From DASREM01 sp035652095 (GTDB lineage Bacteria; Acidobacteriota; Terriglobia; Terriglobales; Acidobacteriaceae), in contig DASREM010000034.1 of NCBI GenBank assembly GCA_035652095.1, positions 1 through 52,129 on the forward strand: a stretch of 52,129 bases of DNA. Reading direction: 5' to 3'. Below are positions 1-8,368 of the stretch, piece after piece. Position 1 is the stretch's first letter. Every line of letters starts with the position of its first letter. The notes under the pieces are model-generated. The model saw only the letters and a list, made by a program, of their open reading frames with translations. It was not told where the DNA came from and did not search any database. Made by a program: the position numbers and the translations under genes.

Positions 1-152
1 AAGGTTGAGGGAAACATCGACACCTGTTGACGGCCTTCTCCACGAATGAATCCCATCGCCTCGCGCTCCTTTGCCGGGCATTCTCTCACCTTTGGCTTTG
101 ATTCCGATATTTACTTGTTAGAGTTTCGTAACAGTCTGGTAAGTACTCGGCT

Positions 153-734
153 TTGTATAGTCTTTCACTGCTTGGCTATTGCCTGATGTCCAATCACGTG
201 CACCTGATCGCGGTCCCCGGCATGCCCGATTCGTTAGCGCAAACTCTCAAACAGGTGCATGGACGCTATGCTTCTTACTGGAATACGAAGCGTTCCACCA
301 GCGGACACGTCTGGCAAGGCAGATTTTATTCTTGTCCGCTGGATGAGACGCACGTCTGGGAAGCGCTACGCTACGCCGAACTGAACCCGGTGCGTGCCGG
401 TTTAACTGAGTCTGCATCGGCTTGGCCGTGGTCAAGTGCGTTGGCGCACTGCACAGATGCCACCTCCCATCCGCTGCTGGCGATGCCTACGTGGCAGAAC
501 CGCTGGACTCCACAAGAGTGGCAGGAGTTTCTCGAGAGCCGGTATGCCTCGGACTCTGCCGCTGAGCTCCGCCGGTGCACCCATACAGGCCGCCCCATGG
601 GCAACCCGGAATTCGTCGCACAACTAGAAACTCGGATGTTGCGGATTCTTGCTCCCCGCCGAGGCGGGAGGCCTAAGAAGGTTGCTGGCATGGGTCGCCA
701 GCTTACCTTGGCCTCTGTCGCGCGAGCGTCTTAG
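153..734 (+). pseudogene. REP-associated tyrosine transposase (RayT, Y1 family), 5'-truncated
   Basis: The product resembles RayT (TnpA_REP) single-strand transposases of the IS200-like HUH superfamily. The HUH metal motif is seen as NHVHL near the start, and the catalytic-tyrosine segment as RYAELNPVRAGL. The open frame begins with TTG directly at the GYCLMSNHVHL strand, so the first ~40-50 residues of a normal RayT are missing. An in-frame TAA lies just upstream (129-131) and no alternative start restores the missing strand. The tail (RRGGRPKKVAG) is basic, as expected for DNA binding. Immediately downstream lie arrays of GC-rich repeats that could be its REP substrates. It is most likely a decayed copy; a frameshift or assembly error in the first 150 bases cannot be excluded. 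Confidence 0.75.
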
Positions 735-740
735 AATCAA

Positions 741-1000
741 GGGAACGTCCCGTCTGTCCCCGGGTTGCCCCCCCGGGTTGCCCCCGGGTTGCCGTCCCCG
801 GGTTGCCCGTCCCCGGGTTGCCCCTGTCCCCGGGTTGCCCCTGAACCTGAGCCCCCAGCAACGGACAACTCACCGATATCGAAAATGAAGAACTTCGTAA
901 TAGGGGGGAAACCGGGGGACAGGAAACCGGGGGACAGGAAACCGGGGGGAAACCGGGGGACGGGGGAAACCGGGGGACAGACGGAACGTTCCCCGGTTTT
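741..1000. repeat. Opposed arrays of short GC-rich repeats (REP-like) downstream of the RayT remnant
   Basis: The left arm (about 741-842) carries six copies of a CCCCGGGTTGCC core. The right arm (about 903-997) carries five copies of AAACCGGGGG(AC), which is roughly the reverse complement. The outer edges match as an inverted repeat: GGGAACGTCCCGTCTGTCCC on the left, and on the right GGGACAGACGGAACGTTCCC. About 60 bp of unique sequence separates the arms. The G-runs of five or more on the right arm (plus strand) and the C-runs on the left could form G-quadruplexes. This arrangement suits a REP/BIME element amplified by slippage. It does not encode a convincing protein. The rest of the gap to 1211 shows nothing else recognisable. 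Confidence 0.7.
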
Positions 1001-1211
1001 TTCTCCTGTTTTTTGACTCGCCTTCTTACAGGAATGTTCTGATTGCCCCGGTACTCGCTTCAGGAGCACAGTCCTATGCAGGATGCATGCTCAGGGACGT
1101 TCTTCCCATCGAACTGCTCCCACCCGCCTGAGATGGAAAACTGAATCTCCCGAACCCTCTGAATTGGAAGCCCCGCCAATCTGACGCATGCCTGCCTGTA
1201 AGGAGAAGTAA

Positions 1212-2363
1212 ATGACACTCTGCTTGAAGTCCTTTCTCGTGGCCCTCGCCACGTGCGCCGCAATTTGTCTGAACAGTCTGAGCGCTTTCGCAGCGACAGC
1301 TCCCCATTATCTGATCACTAACAACGATGCCTCGTTTGGCAACTCTGCCACCTTCTACGCAATCGATGGTGGCACGCTGAGCCAGGCCGCAATTGTGAAT
1401 ACCGGCGGAACCGGCAACGATGGCATTGGATCGGTGGCTACCAAACGGATCTCCATACTTCGCAGTCATTCGCAAAGTTGCGCCTTCGTTGGGGACGCTG
1501 GTTCCGGTGATGTTGCCGGAATCACCATTCCGGCCCTCGCAGCCTCTGGCACGTTTAAAGGTTCCAGCACCGATAACGGTTTAAGGGCCGGCATCGGCGT
1601 GGTGAATAACGGCGCGTACGTGTACGCGAGTTTCACAGGGTCGGGCACCATCGGTACCTACCAGGTCCTTGCCGGTTGCAAGCTTAAGTTTCTGGCGGAT
1701 ACCGCGGCAGTCGGTCTTGCCGCGGGTCCCGTCCTGGATATGGCGGCTACCAGGAATCTCCTCGTGGTGAGCTTTCAGGACGGCTCGATTGAATCCTTCA
1801 ACATCTCAGCGGGGATTGCAGTGGCAAATGGCGATCTGCAGTACTCGACTGGCCATGGTCAAAACAACTTCGTTGCAGGATTGGACATTGACGCCAGCGG
1901 TCACTACGCTGCGTTCGGAGGAACGGCGAATCCCGCGGTCATTGAGGTTTCCGATATCTCGTCCGGCAAGCTGACGCCGACCGTAGTCTATTCAAATCTC
2001 GGTTCCAATACCGGATCGGAAGCGGTCTGGTTCAGCCCCGACGACTCCCATCTGTATTTCAGCGGCTTCAACTCGGGGGTGCTGTCTGCCGCGAACTTCG
2101 ACAAAACCACAGGCGTCGTCAGCAATGGATGCACGTCGGCCACTTTGAAAGGCGGCAATGATCAGGCAGGACTGGCCACGGCCTTGCCGAGTGGAAGTGG
2201 AGGCGTTCTCTACGTGGCCGAGCCGGAGACTTCGATCGGCATTGTCCGCATCGTTGCCAACGGTTCCACCTGTCAGCTCGTTGAATCCTCAAAGTCTCCC
2301 GTGCATGATGGAAAAACCATTACGCTGGAGTCCGTTGGAGTCTACCCGCCCAGACCTTTCTAG
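1212..2363 (+). CDS. Secreted hypothetical protein, probable beta-propeller
   Basis: A 383-residue protein with a clear Sec signal peptide (hydrophobic segment FLVALATCAAICLNSLSAFA, cleavage near residue 27). The mature part is rich in Gly, Ser, Thr and Ala with repeating strand-turn patterns (for example GTIGTYQVLAGCKLKFL, GSIESFNISAGI). This is reminiscent of YVTN/lactonase-type seven-bladed propellers, but I cannot assign a family with certainty. An SD-like TAAGGAG ends about 6 nt before the ATG, which fixes the start. It stands alone between the repeat arrays and a strong double hairpin at 2401-2459 that may end its transcript. A role in binding or as an extracellular lactonase is possible but unproven. 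Confidence 0.75.
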   Translation: MTLCLKSFLVALATCAAICLNSLSAFAATAPHYLITNNDASFGNSATFYAIDGGTLSQAAIVNTGGTGNDGIGSVATKRISILRSHSQSCAFVGDAGSGDVAGITIPALAASGTFKGSSTDNGLRAGIGVVNNGAYVYASFTGSGTIGTYQVLAGCKLKFLADTAAVGLAAGPVLDMAATRNLLVVSFQDGSIESFNISAGIAVANGDLQYSTGHGQNNFVAGLDIDASGHYAAFGGTANPAVIEVSDISSGKLTPTVVYSNLGSNTGSEAVWFSPDDSHLYFSGFNSGVLSAANFDKTTGVVSNGCTSATLKGGNDQAGLATALPSGSGGVLYVAEPETSIGIVRIVANGSTCQLVESSKSPVHDGKTITLESVGVYPPRPF

Positions 2364-2400
2364 TCTGGTATGACCGCGGCGCAGGAGTGTCCGGTTCCGG

Positions 2401-2459
2401 TGGGACGAAGCGCATGCCAAGCTCAAATACTTGGCATGCAACCATTTACCTTCGTCCCA
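2401..2459. promoter_or_regulatory. Two-tier perfect inverted repeat (operator or terminator candidate)
   Basis: The outer arms TGGGACGAAG (2401-2410) and CTTCGTCCCA (2450-2459) are perfect 10-bp complements. Inside them a second perfect 10-bp stem, GCATGCCAAG (2412-2421) / CTTGGCATGC (2430-2439), closes an 8-nt loop. It lies 38 bp past the stop of the secreted protein and ends 27 bp before a TATAAT hexamer ahead of the sigma gene. It lacks a U-tract, so an operator or RNA-level element is as likely as a terminator. Confidence 0.55.
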
Positions 2460-2462
2460 TTC

Positions 2463-2491
2463 CTGCAAAAACCTTGCCAAACTCCTATAAT
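2463..2491 (+). promoter_or_regulatory. Possible promoter of the ECF sigma cluster
   Basis: A perfect TATAAT (2486-2491) lies 88 bp upstream of the sigma-factor start and just after the double inverted repeat. The matching -35 region (around CTGCAA, spacer 17) is weak, so this may need an activator or be a chance match. Confidence 0.3.
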
Positions 2492-2579
2492 CCCTGCTCA
2501 CGGAACCACGGTTGGCGCGTCCATAGCAATGCAAGCCGGGGAGTAAGCATGGCACCCGGTATAGAGGACAAGCGAAACC

Positions 2580-3293
2580 ATGCCGGCCGATGCTTTTGCA
2601 TTACCCATTGCGGTTGGCGAGTGTTCCCGATCGGACGCCAAGAGCGACCAGATGGAACGAGGCAGCAGATCCCAGGACCCCGCAGCAAGGGGCCAAATGG
2701 CTGGGCATAGTCTAGGCCGTATCGACGACACGCTGTTAGTTCGCGAGGCGCAACGCGGCAATCGCGCCGCCTTCGAAGAACTGGTGCGCAATTACGATCA
2801 GGCTGTGCTCCGGCTGGCGATGCACCTCACCGGTTCAGACCACGAAGCCCAGGATATTTACCAGGAGGCGTTCCTCAAGGCATACCGGAACGTCGGGAAC
2901 TTTCGCTTCGAGTGTTCCTTCTACACCTGGATCTACCGCATCGTGACCAACCTGTGCCTCGATCACCTGCGCAAGCGCCAGGTGCGGAAAGAAGACGCGC
3001 CGGTTGCGGTGGATTCAGAGGGCGAGCAGTATGACGTCCTCGACCAGGTACCGGACGCGCGGGCCGGCGCCAACCCCGAACGCGACCTGATGCGCCGGGA
3101 GCTTGGAACCCGTATCAATCGAGCGCTCGATAAGCTTACCCCGCGCGAGCGCATGGTGTTCGAGTTGAAGCATTACCACGGTTTGAAGTTGCGGACAGTC
3201 GGCGAGATTTTGAACACGACCGAAGAGACCGCGAAAAATACTTTGTTCCGCGCCACCCAGAAATTGCGCGGAGCGTTGGCGGATATGCGATGA
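2580..3293 (+). CDS. RNA polymerase sigma factor, ECF subfamily
   Basis: A 237-residue ECF sigma factor that would direct RNA polymerase to a dedicated regulon. Region 2 (about residues 53-130) contains the typical QEAFLKAYRNVGNFR and FYTWIYRIVTNLCLDHLRKR core-binding/-10 recognition helices. Region 4 (about 175-235) has LTPRERMVFELKHYHGLKL and a recognition helix EETAKNTLFRATQKLR. The first ~50 residues are poorly conserved. GAGG sits 12 nt before the chosen ATG, but internal ATGs at 2652 and 2700 are possible starts. The anti-sigma gene begins 37 bp after the stop, so the two are very likely co-transcribed and act as a pair. The family is certain; the target regulon is inferred to include the downstream envelope genes. 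Confidence 0.93.
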   Translation: MPADAFALPIAVGECSRSDAKSDQMERGSRSQDPAARGQMAGHSLGRIDDTLLVREAQRGNRAAFEELVRNYDQAVLRLAMHLTGSDHEAQDIYQEAFLKAYRNVGNFRFECSFYTWIYRIVTNLCLDHLRKRQVRKEDAPVAVDSEGEQYDVLDQVPDARAGANPERDLMRRELGTRINRALDKLTPRERMVFELKHYHGLKLRTVGEILNTTEETAKNTLFRATQKLRGALADMR

Positions 3294-3330
3294 AGGAAAT
3301 GAATTTTGCCCCGAATTGGGGGAAGCAATC

Positions 3331-4257
3331 ATGAAATGTGAATGGGTCCGTGAAAATGTGATGTTGTATGTCTATAACGAGCTGGCCGACGACGCTCGTT
3401 ATGAACTGGAGCAGCACCTGTCGCGCTGCACTGACTGCGCGGCCGAATTGAAGGCTTCACGAAAGCTGCATACCACGCTCTCGCAGTTTCCGGTGGAGGA
3501 ACCTTCGCCGAACCTGCTGGCGGCTTCCCGCATGCGGTTGCAGGAAGCGCTCGAGACTGCGCCCCAGGGCTCGTTCTGGAGCCGCTTCATCTTCGATCCC
3601 GCCGCCTGGCTGCATCAGGTTCGTTTCTCCCCTGCGCTGGCAGCGGTGATCTTCATCATCGGATTCGGCGGCGGCATCGCCACCATGTACCAGGTCTTCG
3701 GCAAGCGGGCCCCGATTGTGGAGAATGTGGCCGCGCCCAACGAATCTTCGATTACGGGCATTCGCTCCATCTCGCAGGAGCCGGGAACCAACCAGGTCAG
3801 CATCAAGTACGACACCGTTTCCACCCAGGAGACGCAGGGTTCGTTGAACGATCAGAAGATTCAGCAGTTGTTATTGTTCGCCGCGCGCAATAACTACAAT
3901 TCCGGCGTGCGTCTCGACTCAGTCGACCTGCTCACTCAGCAGCCAAACAACACCCATGCGCGCGAGGCGTTGATGTATGCGCTGCGCTACGATTCCAACC
4001 CGGGCGTTCGTCTGAAAGCGCTGGAAGGCCTGGGTGGTTACGTGAAGGACGACGTCCGGGTACGCGACGCGGTGCTTGAGGCTCTGATGAACGACGGCAA
4101 TCCCGGAGTTCGCACCCAGGCATTGCACCTGGTCGAATCCGTGCGTGCCGACAGCAGCGTGCGCGTGGTGCTGAAGAAACTTGCCGAAGGCGATCAGAAC
4201 CAGTACATCCGTTCCGAGGCCAGGACCATGCTGGCGCAATTGCCTGAAATTGACTAG
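3331..4257 (+). CDS. Membrane anti-sigma factor with zinc finger and HEAT repeats
   Basis: A 308-residue partner of the preceding sigma factor. The N-terminus is a zf-HC2 (ZAS) domain: Cys3, His29, Cys33 and Cys36 form the Cx25HxxxCxxC zinc site. A single transmembrane helix follows at about residues 101-121 (FSPALAAVIFIIGFGGGIA). The C-terminal ~110 residues are HEAT-like helical repeats (DSNPGVRLKALEGL, DGNPGVRTQALHLV). By topology these would lie in the periplasm, where they could sense protein partners. The ATG at 3331 is preferred over an upstream TTG because GGGGGAAG lies 5 nt before it. A HEAT sensor fused to a ZAS anti-sigma is uncommon. The function is inferred from domains and from the neighbouring sigma gene. 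Confidence 0.88.
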   Translation: MKCEWVRENVMLYVYNELADDARYELEQHLSRCTDCAAELKASRKLHTTLSQFPVEEPSPNLLAASRMRLQEALETAPQGSFWSRFIFDPAAWLHQVRFSPALAAVIFIIGFGGGIATMYQVFGKRAPIVENVAAPNESSITGIRSISQEPGTNQVSIKYDTVSTQETQGSLNDQKIQQLLLFAARNNYNSGVRLDSVDLLTQQPNNTHAREALMYALRYDSNPGVRLKALEGLGGYVKDDVRVRDAVLEALMNDGNPGVRTQALHLVESVRADSSVRVVLKKLAEGDQNQYIRSEARTMLAQLPEID

Positions 4258-4314
4258 TGCGTTTGGGGGCCGGGAGAAACCTTCCGGCGGGGTGAGGAGA
4301 AACAGAGAAGGGGA

Positions 4315-5505
4315 ATGTTGAATAAATTATTCAAATACGTTGCGGTGTTATTGCTGATCCTGCCGGTTGCCGGGGCGCAGCAGACCCGCGTTTACCGCGA
4401 AGGGGGAAACTGGGCTGAGGAAGTAACCGGCTCGCTCTCCTCAGCGAGAAATCTTCGCGTCAAGATCGACGCGGGATCGGTTCGTATCCAGGGCTCGTCG
4501 CAATCCAACATCACTTATGTGATTCATAGCCGCGCTTATAGCTCGTCTGAGGAAAAAGCCCGCCAGCAGTTCGATCATTACAAGATCAACGCCTACGTTC
4601 GTGGCGACACAGCCTGGATCGTGGCCGACTGGGAAGGCGAGCGGCCACACCGCTTCTCTGGCGAATTCACCATAACCGTCCCGCGGAACCTGGAACTGGT
4701 AAGGGCCGAAACCGAGGGCGGCAGCGTGAGCACGACCGACATTGCCGGACGGGTGGAGGCGCAAAGCGGCGGCGGCAGCCTTCATCTCGACAATATTGGC
4801 GGACAGATCAACGCGGAAACCGGCGGTGGCAGTATTGATGTAGGCACTGTCGGCAGCGACGTGACCCTTCACACCGGCGGTGGCAGCATTAAGGTCGCAT
4901 CCGCGAAGGGCAAGATTGTGGCCGAGAGTGGCGGCGGCAGTGTCGTGGTCATATCCGGATTGCAGGGAGCGGTGCTTGAGACTGGGGGCGGCAGCATCCA
5001 CGTGGACCGCTGCGCCGGCCGGGTGAAAGCCAGCACGGGCGGCGGCAGCATTGATCTAGGCGACATCGGCGGTCCCGCGGAGATCGACACCGGCGGCGGC
5101 AGCATCCGCCTCGCGTCTGCCAAAGGCGCGGTGCGGGCGGAAACCGGCGGCGGCAGCATCGAGCTGAACGACATCCTTTCGGCTCGCGCCGAGACCGGCT
5201 CCGGCGGCATTGTCGCGAGGTTCGTTTCGAGCTCCGGAGAGAGAACCGATTCCGTTCTCGAGACCGCAGCCGGTGACATCGTCGTTTACCTTTCACCCAA
5301 TCTGAACATTTCCATTCGAGCATCGGTGGATTTGGGGAATGGACATGAAATTCACTCCGATTTTCCCGATATCCGCATCACCACCGAAGGCGGGGATTAC
5401 GGTCCAAAGACGATCAACGCTGAAGGCAAGTTGAACGGGGGCGGCCCCGTTCTCAAAGTTCATACCACGACCGGGGACATCACTTTCCGGCGCGTGAGTC
5501 GATGA
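4315..5505 (+). CDS. Secreted DUF4097-type beta-solenoid protein with 18-residue repeats
   Basis: A 396-residue exported protein: a signal peptide (LFKYVAVLLLILPVAGA) is followed by an N-terminal beta region and then a very regular solenoid. GGGS or a close variant recurs every 18 residues, at about residues 134 (EGGS), 152, 170, 188, 206, 224, 242, 260 and 278, with a last degenerate turn at 295. This matches the DUF4097 putative adhesin family, whose members are predicted beta-helices. The C-terminus (GGGPVLKVHTTTGDITFRRV) is also typical. The start is ambiguous: AAGGGG lies almost against the ATG, and a TTG follows at 4318. The next gene overlaps its stop codon, implying coupling. Its role is probably structural or ligand-binding in the envelope; no enzymatic motif is seen. 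Confidence 0.85.
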   Translation: MLNKLFKYVAVLLLILPVAGAQQTRVYREGGNWAEEVTGSLSSARNLRVKIDAGSVRIQGSSQSNITYVIHSRAYSSSEEKARQQFDHYKINAYVRGDTAWIVADWEGERPHRFSGEFTITVPRNLELVRAETEGGSVSTTDIAGRVEAQSGGGSLHLDNIGGQINAETGGGSIDVGTVGSDVTLHTGGGSIKVASAKGKIVAESGGGSVVVISGLQGAVLETGGGSIHVDRCAGRVKASTGGGSIDLGDIGGPAEIDTGGGSIRLASAKGAVRAETGGGSIELNDILSARAETGSGGIVARFVSSSGERTDSVLETAAGDIVVYLSPNLNISIRASVDLGNGHEIHSDFPDIRITTEGGDYGPKTINAEGKLNGGGPVLKVHTTTGDITFRRVSR

Positions 5506-5522
5506 CGAAATCGGGGGGTACC

Positions 5523-6641
5523 ATGCGCAACTGGATTTTACGGACCTTGTTGATTGCGCCGCTGTTGGGGAGTCTGTGCGCTGCAAAGGGTGCGGCATTC
5601 AATGAAGCAGAGCCGTTTGGTTGGTCGAGCGAAGAGTCCCTGGGTGGTGGGTCTTACCTCGGCGTGGACACGCGGGATGTAACCGCGGACCGGCTGGGCA
5701 CGTTGAAATTGAAAGAAGAAAAGGGCGTGGAGGTCACCATGGTGGACCAGGACGCCCCTGCGGGCAAGGCTGGATTGAAAGAGCGCGACGTCATTCTCAC
5801 TTTGAATGGCACGGCGGTCGAAAGCGTCGAGCAACTCCGCCGTCTTATCCGCGAAGTGCCCCCGGGACGCGTGATTACGCTTGGACTCAGCCGCGCTGGA
5901 CAGCCCGTCACAGTCAAAGTGCAGCTCGCCGACCGGAAAAAGGCTTTTGCGTATTCGAATCGGGACGACGGGGACTTCAAGTTCGCCATGCCGACGCTCC
6001 CTGTCATTCCCGCGCTTCCGGATCTCGATGTCCCGGTTTCCATTGTGGTCGTGCATTCGTCACGTCGAAGCGGGCTGATGGTGGAGAACCTCACCCCCCA
6101 ACTCGGCGATTTTCTGGGAGCCAGAAACGGCCAGGGAGTGTTGGTGCGCTCGGTGGAAAAAGGAAGCCGGGCCGAGAAAGCAGGATTCCGCGCCGGCGAT
6201 GTGATCGTAAAAGTCAATAATGAGCCGATCGCCGACACCGGCGACTTCACTCATTCTTTTCGCTCTGGCAAGAACGGAACCATATCGGTCGGTGTCATTC
6301 GCGATAAGAAGGAGCAGACGCTTACCTTGACTTTGCCCGAGCGCAATCAATCCGAGCTCTTCCAGGAGAGCTTTGAAATGCCGGAAATTGACGCCGAAGC
6401 TCAAATTGATATGGATACGGTCAAGGAGCAGATGCAGCGAGTAAGGCCACAATTGGAATTCGCCGAGCGGAAAATGAAGCAGATAAAGCCTGAAATCGAC
6501 CGGGCCACACGGGAATTCTGTGAGCAACAAGGCCAGCTCAAGAAAGACATGCAGCACATGCAGAGAGATCTGCTCCGCGAGCACAGGCACTTGCAGGAAA
6601 AGCTGCGCAACGAGTTACGCGGAGAGTGGACCCAACTGTAA
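5523..6641 (+). CDS. Exported protein with two PDZ domains and a C-terminal coiled coil
   Basis: About 372 residues. The ATG at 5523 is preferred because GGGGGG lies 5 nt upstream and the signal peptide (MRNWILRTLLIAPLLGSLCA) starts there. An in-frame ATG at 5502 overlaps the stop of the solenoid gene (ATGA). Two PDZ domains follow: the first around residues 40-130 (SYLGVDTRD, APAGKAGLKERDVILTLNG), the second around 175-270 (SGLMVENLT, SRAEKAGFRAGDVIVKVNN). The last ~90 residues are charged and helical (QMQRVRPQLEFAERKMKQI), a likely coiled coil. No trypsin-like or other protease domain is present, so this is not DegP/HtrA. It probably tethers or presents protein C-termini in the periplasm. 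It is the last gene of the sigma/anti-sigma cluster, followed by a hairpin terminator. Confidence 0.85.
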   Translation: MRNWILRTLLIAPLLGSLCAAKGAAFNEAEPFGWSSEESLGGGSYLGVDTRDVTADRLGTLKLKEEKGVEVTMVDQDAPAGKAGLKERDVILTLNGTAVESVEQLRRLIREVPPGRVITLGLSRAGQPVTVKVQLADRKKAFAYSNRDDGDFKFAMPTLPVIPALPDLDVPVSIVVVHSSRRSGLMVENLTPQLGDFLGARNGQGVLVRSVEKGSRAEKAGFRAGDVIVKVNNEPIADTGDFTHSFRSGKNGTISVGVIRDKKEQTLTLTLPERNQSELFQESFEMPEIDAEAQIDMDTVKEQMQRVRPQLEFAERKMKQIKPEIDRATREFCEQQGQLKKDMQHMQRDLLREHRHLQEKLRNELRGEWTQL

Positions 6642-6682
6642 TCGAAGGCAGCTTGGTCTAATTCTGATGGATTCATTTTCCC

Positions 6683-6712
6683 GGAGACGCAGCTTGGCTG
6701 CGTCTCCATTTT
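6683..6712 (+). terminator. Intrinsic terminator after the PDZ gene
   Basis: A perfect 11-bp stem GGAGACGCAGC / GCTGCGTCTCC with a TTG loop (6683-6707) is followed by ATTTTC. It lies 41 bp past the PDZ gene stop and between convergent genes. Confidence 0.7.
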
Positions 6713-6753
6713 CATGACGACAACTTCTGGAATCGCCCCAAGTTTTTAGCCGA

Positions 6754-8250
6754 TTACTTCCCCGCACGCGTGGCCTGGGAAGATTGCAGCGGCCCGCTGC
6801 GCACGCAGTTCCGTCCCGCCTGCTTGGCCACGTACAGGCCGGCGTCGGCGGCCTTCACCAGTTCGTCGCGGGTTCGACCGTGTTCCGGGTACGTTGCTAC
6901 TCCTGCGCTGATGGTTACCGACCGCGGAACCCCGGGGAACTGCCACGTCTCCGACAACTTACGAAGCTTTTCGGCCACGCCGAAGGCATGTTCGGGCGTG
7001 GTCTGCGAGAGCAGAATGGCGAACTCCTCGCCGCCATACCGGCAGACCACATCGATCTTCCGCAGTTGCGCGTGAAACATGGATGAAACCTGGCGAAGCA
7101 CTTCGTCGCCCAGCAGATGGCCGAATTCGTCGTTGAGCCGCTTGAATTGATCAATGTCAATCATGATCACTGCCATGCCGGTCTCAAAGCGGCGAGCGCG
7201 CTCAATCTCCTCGCTGATCCGCAGTTCGAAGAATCTGCGATTGAAGATTCCAGTGAGTCCATCCAGGTACGCCAGTTGTTTCACGCGGTCCACGTAGTGA
7301 GCGTTCTGAATGGCAGTCGCACAAATATCGGCCACCGACTCCAGTGGCTGCATATCGCTGGGATTGAATGCGCCCTTCCGGTCGCTATCCAGCACCAGCA
7401 GTCCCAGCGTCTGGCCGAATGAGATCAGCGGAATACACATGCGGGCGCCGGATTCAGCATAGAGATTCACATAGTCCGGGGATCCTTGAACATCGTTCTC
7501 AATTAACGTCCTGTTGGTCTTGAGGGCCTGTCCAATCAGTCCGCCTGTCGCAGGCACCAGGCCATTGTTTGGGAACCGGGGGGTCAGCGTGCCGTGATTG
7601 GCCCGCAAAACGAGATCATCTTCATCCTTCAACAAAACCGTGACCTCCGACACCTGAAAGGCGTGTTGCACCAGCACGCAAACCTTGGTCAGAAGCTCTT
7701 TCAAGTCGAGCACGGCGGTGGTCTGCTGAGCGATGGCGTTGATTGCTTCCAGTTGCGAAGCCCGCCTTCGTTCCAGCGAGTACAAGCGCGCGTTCTGCAG
7801 GGCCAGCGAGGCCTGGGTTGAAAACAGGGTCAGCAGGTCGGTCGTCTCAGCGTCAAAATGGTCCAGGTTCTCGCTTTGGCAGTCGAGGACGCCAACCACT
7901 TCATCACGCACCATCAGCGGAACTGCAAGTTCAGAACGGCTCCTCTCGGCTGAACATATGTAGCGCGAGTCCTTGCTCACATCGGGAGCGTAAATGGGAC
8001 GTTTGAAACGCGCCGCGGCCCCACTCAGCCCGCTATCGATCGAGAGCCGGATATTTTCATGGCCCGGGTCCCATCCCACCGAGCAACGGGGATAGAGCTC
8101 CTGTTTCTCCTTGTCGAGCAGTAGGATGGCGACATTCTGGAGATGGAAATATTCTTGCGCGATCACCAGGATCCGCTGCAGCACCTCATCCAGGTCAAAC
8201 GTGGACAGGACCGCCTGGCTCGCGTCATAGAGGATGGCGATTTTTTGCAT
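6754..8250 (-). CDS. Diguanylate cyclase with two GAF domains (GGEEF)
   Basis: A 498-residue soluble protein that should make cyclic di-GMP from two GTP. Two GAF sensor domains fill roughly residues 1-160 and 165-325. A GGDEF domain follows, with DGLTGIFNRRFF, DIDQFKRLND and the active-site signature GGEEF at 406-410. The product-inhibition I-site is present: RKID ends exactly five residues before GGEEF. No EAL or HD-GYP domain is attached. The start is fixed because the upstream frame reaches a TGA without another start codon. It is divergent from a small membrane protein gene and convergent with the PDZ gene. The GAF ligands cannot be read from sequence. A PilZ protein at 19748-20461 could be an effector, but the link is only inferred. 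Confidence 0.93.
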   Translation of the reverse strand: MQKIAILYDASQAVLSTFDLDEVLQRILVIAQEYFHLQNVAILLLDKEKQELYPRCSVGWDPGHENIRLSIDSGLSGAAARFKRPIYAPDVSKDSRYICSAERSRSELAVPLMVRDEVVGVLDCQSENLDHFDAETTDLLTLFSTQASLALQNARLYSLERRRASQLEAINAIAQQTTAVLDLKELLTKVCVLVQHAFQVSEVTVLLKDEDDLVLRANHGTLTPRFPNNGLVPATGGLIGQALKTNRTLIENDVQGSPDYVNLYAESGARMCIPLISFGQTLGLLVLDSDRKGAFNPSDMQPLESVADICATAIQNAHYVDRVKQLAYLDGLTGIFNRRFFELRISEEIERARRFETGMAVIMIDIDQFKRLNDEFGHLLGDEVLRQVSSMFHAQLRKIDVVCRYGGEEFAILLSQTTPEHAFGVAEKLRKLSETWQFPGVPRSVTISAGVATYPEHGRTRDELVKAADAGLYVAKQAGRNCVRSGPLQSSQATRAGK

Positions 8251-8368
8251 TCGCTGCGGTATTTTCGCCGTTCCACGACCGATTACCGTAGATCACCAAA
8301 GTAATGCGGCTCCGCCATTCGGCCGAACCTGTGCAGGCGCCGAAACTTCGGATTATGCTAGGGAAGCA

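Noticed and set aside
741..1000. CRISPR array
   Set aside because: Repeats are only about 12-15 nt, spacers are absent or a few bases, and the two arms are in opposite orientation.
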